64,000 bases of DNA from Schizophyllum amplum (lineage: Eukaryota; Basidiomycota; Agaricomycetes; Agaricales; Schizophyllaceae), in assembly GCA_007026445.1 (NCBI GenBank), contig VDMD01000008.1, positions 806,001 through 870,000 of the forward strand, read 5' to 3'. The notes below the pieces were generated by a model. The model was not told the origin of the DNA. It searched no databases and worked only from the letters and a program-made list of their open reading frames with translations. Shown here in pieces: positions 46,804 through 56,725 of the stretch. The position numbers and the translations under genes were made by a program. Position 1 is the stretch's first letter. Every line of letters begins with the position of its first letter.

Positions 46804-48441
46804 ATGAGCCACCGGCGGCGCCTTTCAACCTTTTCCCAACCGTCACCATCGGTGCTCAACTTTGCGCGACAAATCGTGGAAACTTCACACTATACTCTGA
46901 CGCGGACACAGGACGTATTACAAGCTGCGCGCATTGTAAGCTGGTTATGCGCTGCAGAGTTGCAGCATCTTGTACTGATTCTCTGGTTTAGACGAGGTAT
47001 GCCTCGCGCACGCAGCCTGCCACCCGAGATATGGTCGATGATCTTTCCGCTCGCTTTGCCAAATGGGTGGGCCAACTGGCCTCCTGGCATGCGACGGTTG
47101 AATCTCGCACAAGTCTGCCATACCTGGCGCGCCATCGCGTTCAGCATCCCTAATCTATGGACGGGCATCAACTTCGAAGGAAAATGCACGAAACCGGGGT
47201 CGGTCTGCGAAGAATTGGCCATGGATGAGCTGCGCAGAACATCCGTTGCTCCCCTACGCGTCGCTCTTGCAGAACAATCCATCTATTCTACGATCCATAG
47301 AGATCAGTCCTGGCAGATCAGCCAGGTCTGGCTCTATCTCCGTGCGAACACACACCGATGGGAGTATGTGTACCTATCAAACCAGCATATGGAGGTGTAT
47401 ACCGCGCTCTCCGGTTATTCGTTTCCTATCCTGCGATCTCTCCGTGCCAACGTCTTTTTATGCGACCAACTAGCACGAGCCTTCGAAGATGCGCCTGCTT
47501 TATCGGTGCTCTCATGCTATACCCTCTGTTCAGGCTTTGAGGATGCGTTGCCCTCCTCCTGGGCGCTTTCTTCACTAATTCTCGAACTCGGCGACTACAG
47601 CATATCTTCCCCGTCGCTAGAAGATGTGCTCAATGCCGTCCTGTCGTGCAGTCGCACGCTGCGCTTGTGCCGCATCCGGTCAACCTCTGAGGATGAACTG
47701 CCAGTTGTCTCAACTATCACGCTCTTCCCCCTCCTTGAAAACGTTGACCTCGAGGATGCAGCGGTGCCCTTCCTTGAACACATCTCCGCGCCAAATCTTA
47801 GGTCTGTCAAGATGCACATAATCTCACGCGACGTACATGTAAACCACTGTTCGCTCCGCATCCTCGCCGACCTCACTGACAGGTCAAACAACTGCCCGCA
47901 TATGCGGTCCCTGACCTTACGAGGTATCGATGGCTTCACAGAGTATGCCCTAGCATGCTTACGGCGTCTGCCGTCGCTAGAGCGTCTCCTTGTCGTCAGG
48001 GCCGAAGATACGGACATGTCGATACATCCCATCTCCATCTCTTTCGCACAAGCGTTGACGCGCGACCTCGCTAGGCCAGCGTCCCTCGAACTTTTGCCCC
48101 GCCTCACACATCTAGAACTTGATATTGAACATTGCCGGCCTCGCCAAGCTGAGATTGCGTTCTTGGCTATGGTGCATTCGAGGAGAATGGTCGTGACGGG
48201 AACTGAACCAGAGCTTGTTTGCCTCACGGCGTTCCACATGACCATAGGCACAGACGTGGATGGGCTGAATCTCCTGGACGGTATAGAGAACAATATGGAC
48301 GACGAGGATGTCGATGCCGACCTCAGCGAGGAACAAAACATCGAATATTCAGAGCTGGAGACTGGGCTGTGGGAGTTTAACGAGGACGATTTCGGGATTA
48401 GAACGTGGAGTATGGGACAGATTGACCGACAACGAGGATGA
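46804..48441 (+). CDS. F-box protein with LRR-like C-terminus (copy 4)
   Basis: A single-exon gene of 545 aa from the ATG at 46804. The F-box-like core is at residues ~72-125 (RSLPPEIWSMIFPLALPNGW, LNLAQVCHTWRAIAFSIPNLW). It is followed by the family block QVWLYLRANTHRWEYVYLSN, equivalent to the SQSHRW region of the other copies. Leucine-rich segments follow (FPLLENVDLEDAAV, MRSLTLRGIDGF, LPSLERLLVV, LLPRLTHLELDIE). The tail is acidic (DDEDVDADLSEEQNIEY). The N-terminal ~60 residues before the F-box differ from copies 1-3; an internal methionine at GMPRARSLPPE is a possible alternative start. SCF adaptor function is inferred from the family. Confidence 0.85.
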   Translation: MSHRRRLSTFSQPSPSVLNFARQIVETSHYTLTRTQDVLQAARIVSWLCAAELQHLVLILWFRRGMPRARSLPPEIWSMIFPLALPNGWANWPPGMRRLNLAQVCHTWRAIAFSIPNLWTGINFEGKCTKPGSVCEELAMDELRRTSVAPLRVALAEQSIYSTIHRDQSWQISQVWLYLRANTHRWEYVYLSNQHMEVYTALSGYSFPILRSLRANVFLCDQLARAFEDAPALSVLSCYTLCSGFEDALPSSWALSSLILELGDYSISSPSLEDVLNAVLSCSRTLRLCRIRSTSEDELPVVSTITLFPLLENVDLEDAAVPFLEHISAPNLRSVKMHIISRDVHVNHCSLRILADLTDRSNNCPHMRSLTLRGIDGFTEYALACLRRLPSLERLLVVRAEDTDMSIHPISISFAQALTRDLARPASLELLPRLTHLELDIEHCRPRQAEIAFLAMVHSRRMVVTGTEPELVCLTAFHMTIGTDVDGLNLLDGIENNMDDEDVDADLSEEQNIEYSELETGLWEFNEDDFGIRTWSMGQIDRQRG

Positions 48442-48892
48442 AGTTTCGCTGAAGTGGAGAACAAAGACAAGCGTAGACGCCTCGGAGTGGACAAGAGTAC
48501 GTATGTGCTACGTATGTGCACACTTCCTAGCTCATAATTGACAGTGCGTTGTCTGCTGCACAAAAGCGCTGCTGTCATTGCACTTTGGAAAGGGCATACC
48601 AACTCGCACCCTTAGCACCCTTTTCTCTATCGCATTCCCGTATTGTACAGTATTTCGCGCACAACTAATCGGAATAGCGACGGAGAACGAAGGTCAGGTG
48701 AATGAGTGCGTACCCGATGAGGTCGGGCGAGGAACGCATACAACTTGAACCCTGGATCCCTCTCGGTAGGTTCCAACCACCGTTTCCCCTCTATCACTGA
48801 TGGTGCATGAAGATACGGCCCTTTGGTATCGCACATCACGATAGGTCTGTTGCAAGTAGCCGTCGAAGTCGGAGGACTTGCTCAGCCAGCGG
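48442..48892. other. Intergenic
   Basis: 3' flank of F-box copy 4 and promoter region of the acyltransferase gene; no gene recognised. Confidence 0.5.
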
Positions 48893-48900
48893 CTATATAC
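48893..48900 (+). promoter_or_regulatory. TATA box of the acyltransferase gene
   Basis: ctatatac lies about 40 bp upstream of the start codon at 48937. Confidence 0.55.
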
Positions 48901-48936
48901 TCCCCGAAAGTAACCCCTCTCGAGCGCTGCACCACC

Positions 48937-50632
48937 ATGGCCGCGCCATCCAAGACCTACCCCACCCTCGGCGTGGACCCCTTGCCCTCGCGTACGAGCT
49001 GGTGCCGCGACCCTCAGGTCCCCGGCCGCCTCATCCGCGAGGCAGATGCCTGTGGACGCGTCTGCGACGTCATGAACCTCCTCCGCCCGGGCGACGACAA
49101 CATCTGGGTCGGCATCTATGTCGTCCTCGCCGATCCCCTCGCGCCCGTTACCCTCATCGCGCTCCTAAAGAAGGCGTGGGCGCTCGTGCGGTGGGAGGTG
49201 CCCACCATCGGCGCGATCACAGTGCACGAGCCGCAGCCCGGGCACGCGCTGCCCAAGTCATGCATCGCGTACGACCCGGTGAAGGGACAAGATGACCTTG
49301 ATGCGTGGTTAGCGGAGTCGGTGCAGATGCATGAGGGTGTGAACGACTTGCACGAGCTGCGCTACGTGCTGGGCCCGACACCCACTCCCGCCAGGATCGG
49401 CGACGTGCAGACGATATTGCGGGTGTGCCCGATGGCAGAAGGGAAGTTCGGATTGATCTTCAACTCCTCGCATCTTGCGTTCGATGGCGGAGGCGTCAAA
49501 AGCGTGCTCACGCGGCTCTTGGGACACCTGACGAGCATGTTGCGGAATCCCGGATACTCCAACCAGTTGGCGCATCTACAGTGGGGTCAGGAGATAGACA
49601 ACCTCTTACCTGGGCATAGCGACGTTCTCGGAGACAGCGAGGACGTCTCCTTTGCCGAAGACACCGCGAACAAGGTGATGGCCGTCCTGGCAGAGAAGAT
49701 GCCGGTGAGTCGGAGAATCTGGGAGGGTTCAAGCTTGACTGACCTTTGTCACTCAAGACATATCATCCACTTGTCTCTGTCAACCAACCACTGTATCCCG
49801 GTATAGAGAACAAGACTCGCCATCTCGACCACACGTTCACGCTTGAGGAGACCGCCGCCCTGAAGGCCGCCTGTAAAGTCAGTGCTACGAACCCCACAAA
49901 GGTTTCCATGAACCACCTCGGTGCGCCACCAGATTTTCTGTTTCCCCCTGTCGCTAATCCCATCCGCACAGTCCAAGGCGCCCTGTGCCTCCTCGTCCTC
50001 CTCGACAACCCACCCGCGCCCGACTCAACCAGCAACCTCATCTTCTGGGGCATGGTCGGCGGGCGCAAGCGCCTCCGCCCGCCCTACAACGCCACTGGTG
50101 CCTATCCCGGCATCTGCATCACCATGTCCGACCTCGTCGTCCCCGCCGTGCTGCCTCCGGGCAACACCAAAGCGCAGGTGTTGCACCTCGCGCGCGCGAT
50201 GAAAAGCGAGTACGAGCGGCAGGCTGCGCTGCCCGGGATTGTCGCAGCGGCGGACGACATCGCGGACGGGTTGGCGGCGATGATGGCGGCGTCGGAGGAG
50301 CCGCTGGCGATGCCGGTGTACTCGGGGGATGGGATCGCGGAAGACGAGTTGCAGACGAGATACCCGAAGGAGGGCCAGGTGGTGATGGAGATTGAGGATA
50401 TCATGGTGTCAGGAAACCACTCGGATCCAGGACCGTATGTTAATTGCTTCGCGAGCTGAGGTTGAGAACTGGCTAACGCGATATCTGCAGGTCTTGCCGA
50501 GCAACACAATGGAAGGGACGAGTGAAGATTGCAATGGATGTGAACGTACTTGCTGTCAGGGAAGAAGTCGCCGAGGGTTGGCTGAAGACTTGGGTCGACT
50601 TGCTCTTGGCTGCGGCGGATCTACCGTCGTAA
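48937..50632 (+). CDS. CoA-dependent acyltransferase-like (condensation/BAHD fold) protein
   Basis: Three exons (48937-49704, 49758-50434, 50491-50632) encode 528 aa. The fold is suggested by the active-site motif SSHLAFDGGG (HxxxDG) at residues ~180-190, preceded by FGLIFN. The layout is of two halves: the second contains KVSMNHLGAPPDFLFPP, a GALCLLVLLDN strand, NLIFWGMVGGRKRL and a C-terminal RVKIAMDVNVLAVREEVAEG region. This resembles fungal condensation-domain-like or alcohol/trichothecene-type O-acyltransferases that acylate small molecules using acyl-CoA. The substrate cannot be told. The last intron uses a GTATGT donor at 50435; without it the frame ends early at PYVNCFAS. No biosynthetic partner gene is adjacent. 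Confidence 0.75.
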
Positions 50633-50936
50633 TCTGCAGACGACATGATGCAGTCAGTCTACGAGCATGAGATGCTGCCGATCTACGGTCGCGAAAGTGC
50701 ATGATAGAGATGTCAGCCTGTCCAAGCAGGCCTGGTGTATAGTCTGTGAGGAGAAGTCCATGGTAAATTACAACATAATAGATCGTCCGTGTCTGTCCAT
50801 ATATCACCTAGTAGTAGTAGAAAGGGTCAGCTCTGCTTGATGAAAACGAAAATGATGCTCTTACCGGTCCATACACCAGTCCGAACATTATACACCGTTC
50901 CGCACATCATACGCCAGTCCAGACATCGTGCGCCGT
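50633..50936. other. Convergent intergenic spacer
   Basis: A 304-bp spacer between convergent genes. Contains three short imperfect copies of (c/a)cca(g)tcc(g/a)(a/g)acat near 50873-50925; no gene. Confidence 0.5.
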
Positions 50937-52497
50937 CTAGTTGGCACCCCCTTCATCCGGACCCTGCCCTTCATTGTCATCCTCGTCCTCGAAGATGGGA
51001 CTCCGCTCAATGACATCCCAGGCATCGTTCATCGCGTCGTCGACCTACAATATGTTAGTATCAGAGCAGTGGAAATAGGAGTGCGGACAGCCACGAAAGG
51101 TGTGATAATATGGAGGGTAATGAAATGAGAGTAGGGATAGTCATGCAAGAAGTGCAGATGATCATGAAAGGAGTACGAAAAGGAGAACAGTCAAACGACG
51201 TACGCTGTGGAAGTCCTCGAACATCTCGAACCAGTCCTCGTACGTCAGGCCCTTCTCGACATTCTTGCCTTCGCTCTCGATCACCTCTTCGACGAATGTC
51301 TGATACATGGTCAGCCATGGGCGGAGTAAAGGGGCATGGACAGCTCGAAAGGGAAACACGCTCACTTGGAATGCGGCAAAGTCCATCATGACGAGAATGA
51401 TGAAGAAGTCTAATCGCACGCGATTGAACTCCCAATTCGTTTTCGGGTACAGCAGCTTGATACGCTCTGTGAGAGCATTGTATTTATAGAAGGGCTATGA
51501 GATGTCAATCATGAGTAGAATGCTGAGGGGGAATAGGACCTACTATCATAGGCGAACCACCAAGCAAAGCACGCCAGGACACGAACGCTGCTAACCATCT
51601 CCGATACGAGAACGCAAAGTCATCGTCGTTGTCCGTGATGGGCGTAAGGATATATGTCATGACCGTATGAGACGGTCGTAGGTTTCCAGGCATATCGTCT
51701 GCCCACGCCGTGTTCATGCCTTCTGGCGAGAGAAGGTAGTCGGTCCATTCTGTGTTCGTCCATAGCACCCGGGAAGCCGCCTTTGTCGAGGACTTAAACG
51801 ACCCTACCCCGTCTGTACCGATGGACGAAGAAGAGGGAGCCACGAGGCCCTCCGCGACGAGGGAGTCCCACGACTTGGACAGCGCAGTCGTCAACTCGGG
51901 CACGGATATCGCGGACAAGTCGAACATGGGGAGCGCCAGTATCCGCAATCGTAACAAGGGATGGGAGTGGAAGAGAAGGATGGACTTGAAGAGGAAGTCA
52001 CTGACCGCGTAGTCGATCATCTTTGTCGCGCTGCTGTTGACCGCGTCTTGCGCCAGAGATAGCCGGGTCGCGTACTCCATGAACGGCGCGTCGCCCTGGT
52101 AGATGTCGTGAAACTCCTTCAAGGAGTCCATCTTGACGTTCGGGTGCATCGCGGCCATAATAGCGTCCTTGAACTCAGGCCAGGTGCTCTGTAGCAGACG
52201 CTCGCCTGTCCTAGTGAGGAAGGCGGCCAGCCGCGGTGACGCGTCTATGTCGAGCTTGTCGGTGGCCTCCGTAATCATCTGGTTGTCCGTGAGCTCGTTC
52301 TTGTTCCATGCATTGTACCGTCGGAAGCGGATTTCGCATTTGAGCAGCCAGGCGGTGAGGGAGGAAATGGTGATCGGCTCGCTGAGTTCGGGTATGTCGA
52401 GTATGACGAGCGGTGTGTCGAGAGTCTCGTTTGTCGTGCTTGTTGGGGACCTCATAGATGTCGGGGACGTTGGAGATGTTGGGCTGGAGGCGTACAT
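50937..52497 (-). CDS. Protein with gag-like helical domain, function unknown
   Basis: Four exons on the minus strand; the first (51544-52497) starts at the ATG of MYASSPTSPTSPTSMRSPTS. The next encode PFYKYNALTERIKLLYPKTN and FFIILVMMDFAAFQ, then TFVEEVIESEGKNVEKGLTY, and finally an acidic tail VDDAMNDAWDVIERSPIFED ending at TAG. After a Ser/Thr/Pro repeat leader the first exon holds a helical region: AWLLKCEIRFRRYN, WPEFKDAIMAAMHPN, FMEYATRLSLAQDAV and LLRLRILALPMF. Its pattern recalls retrotransposon gag capsid-like domains of basidiomycetes. No zinc knuckle, protease or polymerase follows, and introns plus the acidic tail argue for a host gene, possibly gag-derived. The gag relationship is a resemblance only. 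Confidence 0.65.
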
Positions 52498-53164
52498 GGT
52501 GGGGGAAGACAAGGCCCGATGATCGTCGACCGCGCAACGTCGCTGTTCGCGACGGTGATGTCATGCTAATATGGCCCCGTTCCTGGGCGCGCGGTGCGCG
52601 TGCTGCTTGTTCGACTCCAAAGCTCTCGACATTGGCAAGAGCATTGCGAGATTTCGGGACTTGGCCATAAGCAATAGCCAGAGCGGACGCGATACGGTCG
52701 AGAAGAAGCAGGATCCGCAATGCGTTCCAACTGTCAAGGACCGGACCGAGATGCCGAACAAGGGTTTCCTCTTTCGGAGAACAAAGACGAGTGACTCCAG
52801 AAGCGTGCCATTACTTCAGAAGCACGGGTGCGCTTCTGTTCTGATAAGTATTGAATCCGGCTCATCAGATGCCCATTTGTTGTCTTCGGGCCGCTGAGCA
52901 TGAAGAAAGTGGCGGTATGGCAGGACTGAGCAGGACATCAATAAAATGCTAGTTTACAAAGGAGACAGAGAAGTACACACTCGATCCGCCCCAAGCATAG
53001 AGAATACGAGTATAGTACATGGTGGATTCCGAGCACGCAAGGAAAACTCTTCGTCGTGCACCGTTAGTCAACCGCTCGGTCGACGCTGATCGGGTCCGCT
53101 GAAGCTGGGTACATACTGTGCGCCTGGTGCAAAGCGCGTTGCATTTGACACGCCACCAAAGCGC
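52498..53164. other. Intergenic
   Basis: Promoter of the gag-like gene and 3' flank of EAF6. A plus-strand open frame at 52571-52897 has no recognisable domain. Confidence 0.5.
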
Positions 53165-53900
53165 TCAGTCATCCATCGTCCGGGTCTTCTTCGTCTTCCG
53201 CCCGCTACTAGTCTGCGCCGGCAGGTGGATCTCTTCGTCGTCGAAGTCGCTCGCTGTCGCGGCGCGCTCGCGCTTCCGACCGGACTTCTTCGGTGGCGGG
53301 CCCGAGGAAATGCTGGGCAGCTTGATGGTGTTGTTGGTCTCTGGTGCAGGCGTGCCCCCCTCGTCCTCGATCAGCTCAAGAGACTGCGAAGTCGAGAGTG
53401 TTGGTATAACGGATGACGTTAAGTGGTAAATATCCGTGTGGGACAAACAAGGGGGATGGTGCGAGAACGGCGTGCAGACCGGCGCAAAAACAAGGTAGAT
53501 CATGAGCATACGAGCTGCCCTCTGCAAGCCCTGCCCCACGCACCTTCTGCCAAGTCATACTACTCGCCGAGAATATCCTATCCGCGTCCGTAACATCGTG
53601 CCTTCTCGCACGCCCCGTGCCACCGCCCGCGCCGCCGGGCGTGGCCTTCAGGTACCCATCGAAGCCCTGGACGATGTTACCGCCCATGTGCGAGTCACCA
53701 AGGTAGGACCCTTCGAGGGCGTGAATCTTGGTTTCTATGCGCGCCTGAGTGAAGGGGGATGTAAGCGTCGGCTAATCAAACGAAACGTAGTCCAGACGCA
53801 CCAACTGCGCGTCCATATTGCGCTTGTTCGCGATCGACTGGGCGATTTGCTTCTTGAGCGCCTCATAGCGCTCCTTGTCCTGTGGAGACGGCTCGGCCAT
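53165..53900 (-). CDS. EAF6: NuA4 histone acetyltransferase subunit Eaf6
   Basis: Three exons (53802-53900, 53544-53744, 53165-53383) encode 172 aa. Exon 1 starts MAEPSPQDKERYEALKKQIA and is a coiled-coil-forming helix (KKQIAQSIANKRNMDAQL). Exon 2 encodes IETKIHALEGSYLGDSHMGG, then NIVQGFDGYLKA and DADRIFSASSMTWQK. This is the conserved core of Eaf6/MEAF6, a small subunit shared by NuA4 (and other MYST) histone acetyltransferase complexes in the nucleus. Exon 3 encodes an acidic-basic tail with a likely nuclear localisation signal (PPKKSGRKRERA). The second intron is long for this window (160 bp). Length and motif order fit the family, with a longer tail than yeast Eaf6. Confidence 0.93.
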
Positions 53901-54334
53901 TATGTCTTCCAGTCGTTTTTGGAGCGGCAGTGCTGACGGTCAACGAGGAGGACAACCGGTGCTCAAGCGCTCAAGCCTCAGACTGTCATGGTGGTTGGAA
54001 GCAAGTCGATAAGCGCGTGGCTATCTTATCAGAAGTCAACATTCACGTGCTCGGGCTTTGCCGTTACCCTCTTTGCCAAGTCTCTCATGCAACTCTCATG
54101 CCTGGCGTCGCCGCCAAGGCCCCTCGAGAGTTCGACCGGAGAGAATGTACTAGTGTGGTGGCCATACTCCTCTAGTACCCTGACCACACCCATGGGTGAC
54201 TGCACGCGAAGACGCCAAGTTCATCGTGTATGGGGCGAACAGAGGCCGAGGCACGGAGAGCCCATCCGACGCAGTACTGAATGCAGCTCCACGCATCCTC
54301 TGAGTCGCGGTCAGTGTAGACTGTCCCTCTCATA

Positions 54335-54640
54335 GTGGAATCACTGCAGCCGCGAGATAAAGCTGACTCTCAAATTTATACCACGAAGCGCTAGTAGCGC
54401 CAGAGGCGTAAGCGGATATGAAGGTCCACGTCTTGCAGATGCGATTGGCGAGCTTGTCTCCGTGCCGCTGAAAGCGGGACGATAATAAGTCCATACCTGA
54501 AGTAACGTGGCTTGGAGCTTCCACATTCAGGGCGGTCGACAGCTGCCGCGAGCAGGCCGCGAGTCACTGGCTCGCGGTGTCATCGCCCCGCCACCGGCGT
54601 CAGAGGCGAGACTCTCGATGGGGACGAATGTGAGAGCACT
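54335..54640 (+). repeat. Dispersed repeat, copy 1
   Basis: Diverged copy of the sequence at about 56165-56420 in opposite orientation. Shared blocks include cttgcagatgcgattggc, cgtggcttggagctt, gtcgacagctgccgcgag and gctcgcggtgtcatcgc. It contains the imperfect palindrome ccgcgagtcactggctcgcgg is at 54557-54577. Confidence 0.8.
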
Positions 54641-54891
54641 GAGGCCAGCGGCTCAAGGACTGCGTATTCTTCCAGCTGGTTTTTAGGTTTGGAGGTCCCT
54701 TTGAGGACTATAGGCTGCCCGAGATAGGAATTAAAGCAGGGCTCTTGCCACTGGCCAGTGGCAGAAGCGCAAGCCGAATGTGAGACAAGCCGCGACGGGC
54801 TCGCGATCGCATCAGTGATGCCGTATAGAGTTCACAAGGGGCTCCCCACGCTCTTCTCATCTCCCCGCGCCTTGACACCGCGATTTTTTCC

Positions 54892-54898
54892 TATATAT
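54892..54898 (+). promoter_or_regulatory. TATA box of the microexon gene
   Basis: tatatat lies about 45 bp upstream of the start codon at 54939. Confidence 0.6.
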
Positions 54899-54938
54899 CC
54901 GCCCTGTAATCCCCTCGTCTTTCTTTCAACACGCCACC

Positions 54939-55653
54939 ATGGTCAGCATCGCCCTTCGCCGTTTCTCCAACCCCGTCGTCGAGCCCTCGACGGCCGAGGA
55001 CAAAGAGGTCCCGCCCTCCAGCGAGTTGCCCTCGCGGCCCCTCAGCATTGCCAGCATCGCGAACCTCTTCCTCAAGATGCGCCAGCACAAGGAGCAGTCC
55101 ACGGCGAAGCCCAAACAGGTCACCTCTTCCAGCGGCGAGAAGCCGAGCTCGCACGCAAGCATCGAGGAGAACATGACCACCACGAAACGTGTACCGCTGC
55201 AGCGCAAGGATGAATACATCTGCATGGGCGGCGTCAATGCGACGGTGCTCCTGCGCGCGACGCGGACGCAGTTGATGGAGACAGCAGAGCTGCTAGGGGC
55301 GAACGTCCTCGTCGATGAGCAGTGAGTCCCAATGGTTCTGTCTCTGCGCATCACTCGCTGACTTGAGCTGCAGCTGGGAAGGTGAATACGGCCCTTAGCA
55401 GGGGAGAGATGCGATGCTGATCATCTTTTAGTCATCATCAACTGCCCGAAGAACACTCGCACCGGGTCCTACAAAGTCGTCGTACGTTCCCCGTTGTCTG
55501 CTAGCCCCCCCAGTTACTGAGCGATTTTTCCAGGTGACCTACAGCGCCTCCGCGACCCGCTCGTCTGCCCGCGATCCGCGCAAACCCATCGCGATGGACC
55601 TGGCCAAGGGCGTCGAGGGCCTCATGACCATCCTCCGGCGCAACGACGATTAA
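54939..55653 (+). CDS. Unknown protein with an 8-nt microexon
   Basis: Four exons (54939-55321, 55374-55381, 55432-55481, 55534-55653) encode 186 aa. The second exon is only 8 nt (ctgggaag); without it the frame is lost. With it, VLVDEH-WE-VIINCPKNTRTGS reads through. All introns are GT-AG and 50-52 bp. The N-terminal half is Ser/Pro/Lys-rich and probably disordered. The C-terminal half looks folded: RKDEYICMGGVNATVLLRAT, RTQLMETAELLGANVLV, IINCPKNTRTGSYKVVVTYS, then a helical end (MDLAKGVEGLMTILRRNDD). I do not recognise a family. The alternating beta-strand and helix pattern suggests a small alpha/beta domain. A TATA box supports the start. The 3' UTR begins with a run of Cs at about 55687-55698. 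The gene lies between inverted copies of a dispersed repeat. Confidence 0.75.
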
Positions 55654-56725
55654 GGCGGGGCGCAACGAAGGTTAAGACGCATAACACCCCCCCCCCCCAA
55701 ATACCACATTCCCATTCGTGTACACTACCTCTTCCCGCGCCTAGGATCCCTTCGCGCGCCCACCCCCTCCCTTATTTCCCGCGGATATACCGCCGTGCGC
55801 ATCATGTCGATGGAGACGGACATATGAATCAGGATTGTATAGTTGTTTCTCCCGGACTCTCTTGTTTCTCCCGGAATATTTCTTGCTACCCTTCGCTCTT
55901 TCGTCCCTTCGCTTCAGTGGCCTGCATCATAACCTTCACGATCTTTGGCTCCGTATTCGAGCTGTACCATAACTTATTGTACATATTCCCCGTCTTGGCG
56001 CGCACCTATAGTACCTCTCTCAACTGCTACGTATAATCCTATATTCTGTCTACCCTGTTGCAGAGCGCGATTTCTGGACACCCTTCCTAGTAAGAAACGG
56101 ACCAATCGTGAGTGCGCAACTGCAAGTGACAGCAGGCTGAGAGCCGACCATTGCGCAGTTCTCGAAAGCCGAGTCCTCAGCGTGAGTCCCGTTCCCCATC
56201 TGACGCTCATGGCGGTGCGATGACACCGCGAGTCACTGACTCGCGGCAGCTGTCGATAGCCCTGGAGATCAAAGCTCCAAGCCACGTTGTAGCTATCGAC
56301 CCATGCTCCGCTAATGGGTGCCAATCGCATCTGCAAGGCGTCTTTAGACTTCCGTACCGCAGCTGTGGCGCTACTAGATTTGAATACGAGAGTCTGGCTA
56401 TCTCGCGGCCACAGTGATTCGACAGTGACTCCTTGTAATTAGCAGCGCAATCCAGAGAATGTGTGTTCTCGGCGTGCATTCAGAGGTGGGATGAGCCATG
56501 CGCTATGCTCAACGTGTACGTAACAGTCGTTCGCAGTTTGGCAAAACATGGCGGCAAATCCCGCTCACGTGAATGTTGAACCTTCGATTAGATAGCCACG
56601 TGCTTTTCACTTCGTGACAAAACCTCTATCATCGAGTCCTTCTCCCTTGCTTCCATCTGGCCACGGGCATCATCAGAACAGGACACACTACCCAAGCATC
56701 CTTTCTACCTACAGCTCCCTGCCAT
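55654..56725. other. Intergenic with dispersed repeat copy
   Basis: Begins with the 3' UTR of the microexon gene including a homopolymeric C run at about 55687-55698. A short-period duplication of tctcccgga lies near 55850-55875, and the second dispersed-repeat copy is at about 56165-56420. No gene recognised before the PIH1 gene. Confidence 0.5.
56165..56420 (-). repeat. Dispersed repeat, copy 2 (inverted)
   Basis: Reverse-complement counterpart of about 54335-54640. It contains a perfect 10-bp-stem palindrome, ccgcgagtca-c-tgactcgcgg, at 56226-56246. The corresponding palindrome in copy 1 differs by one base that still allows G-T pairing. Confidence 0.8.

Larger units (their letters stand above)
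53901..54938. other. Intergenic with dispersed repeat copy
   Basis: The first part is the EAF6 promoter. About 54335-54640 is one copy of a dispersed repeat whose other, inverted copy lies at 56165-56420. No gene is recognised. Confidence 0.55.
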
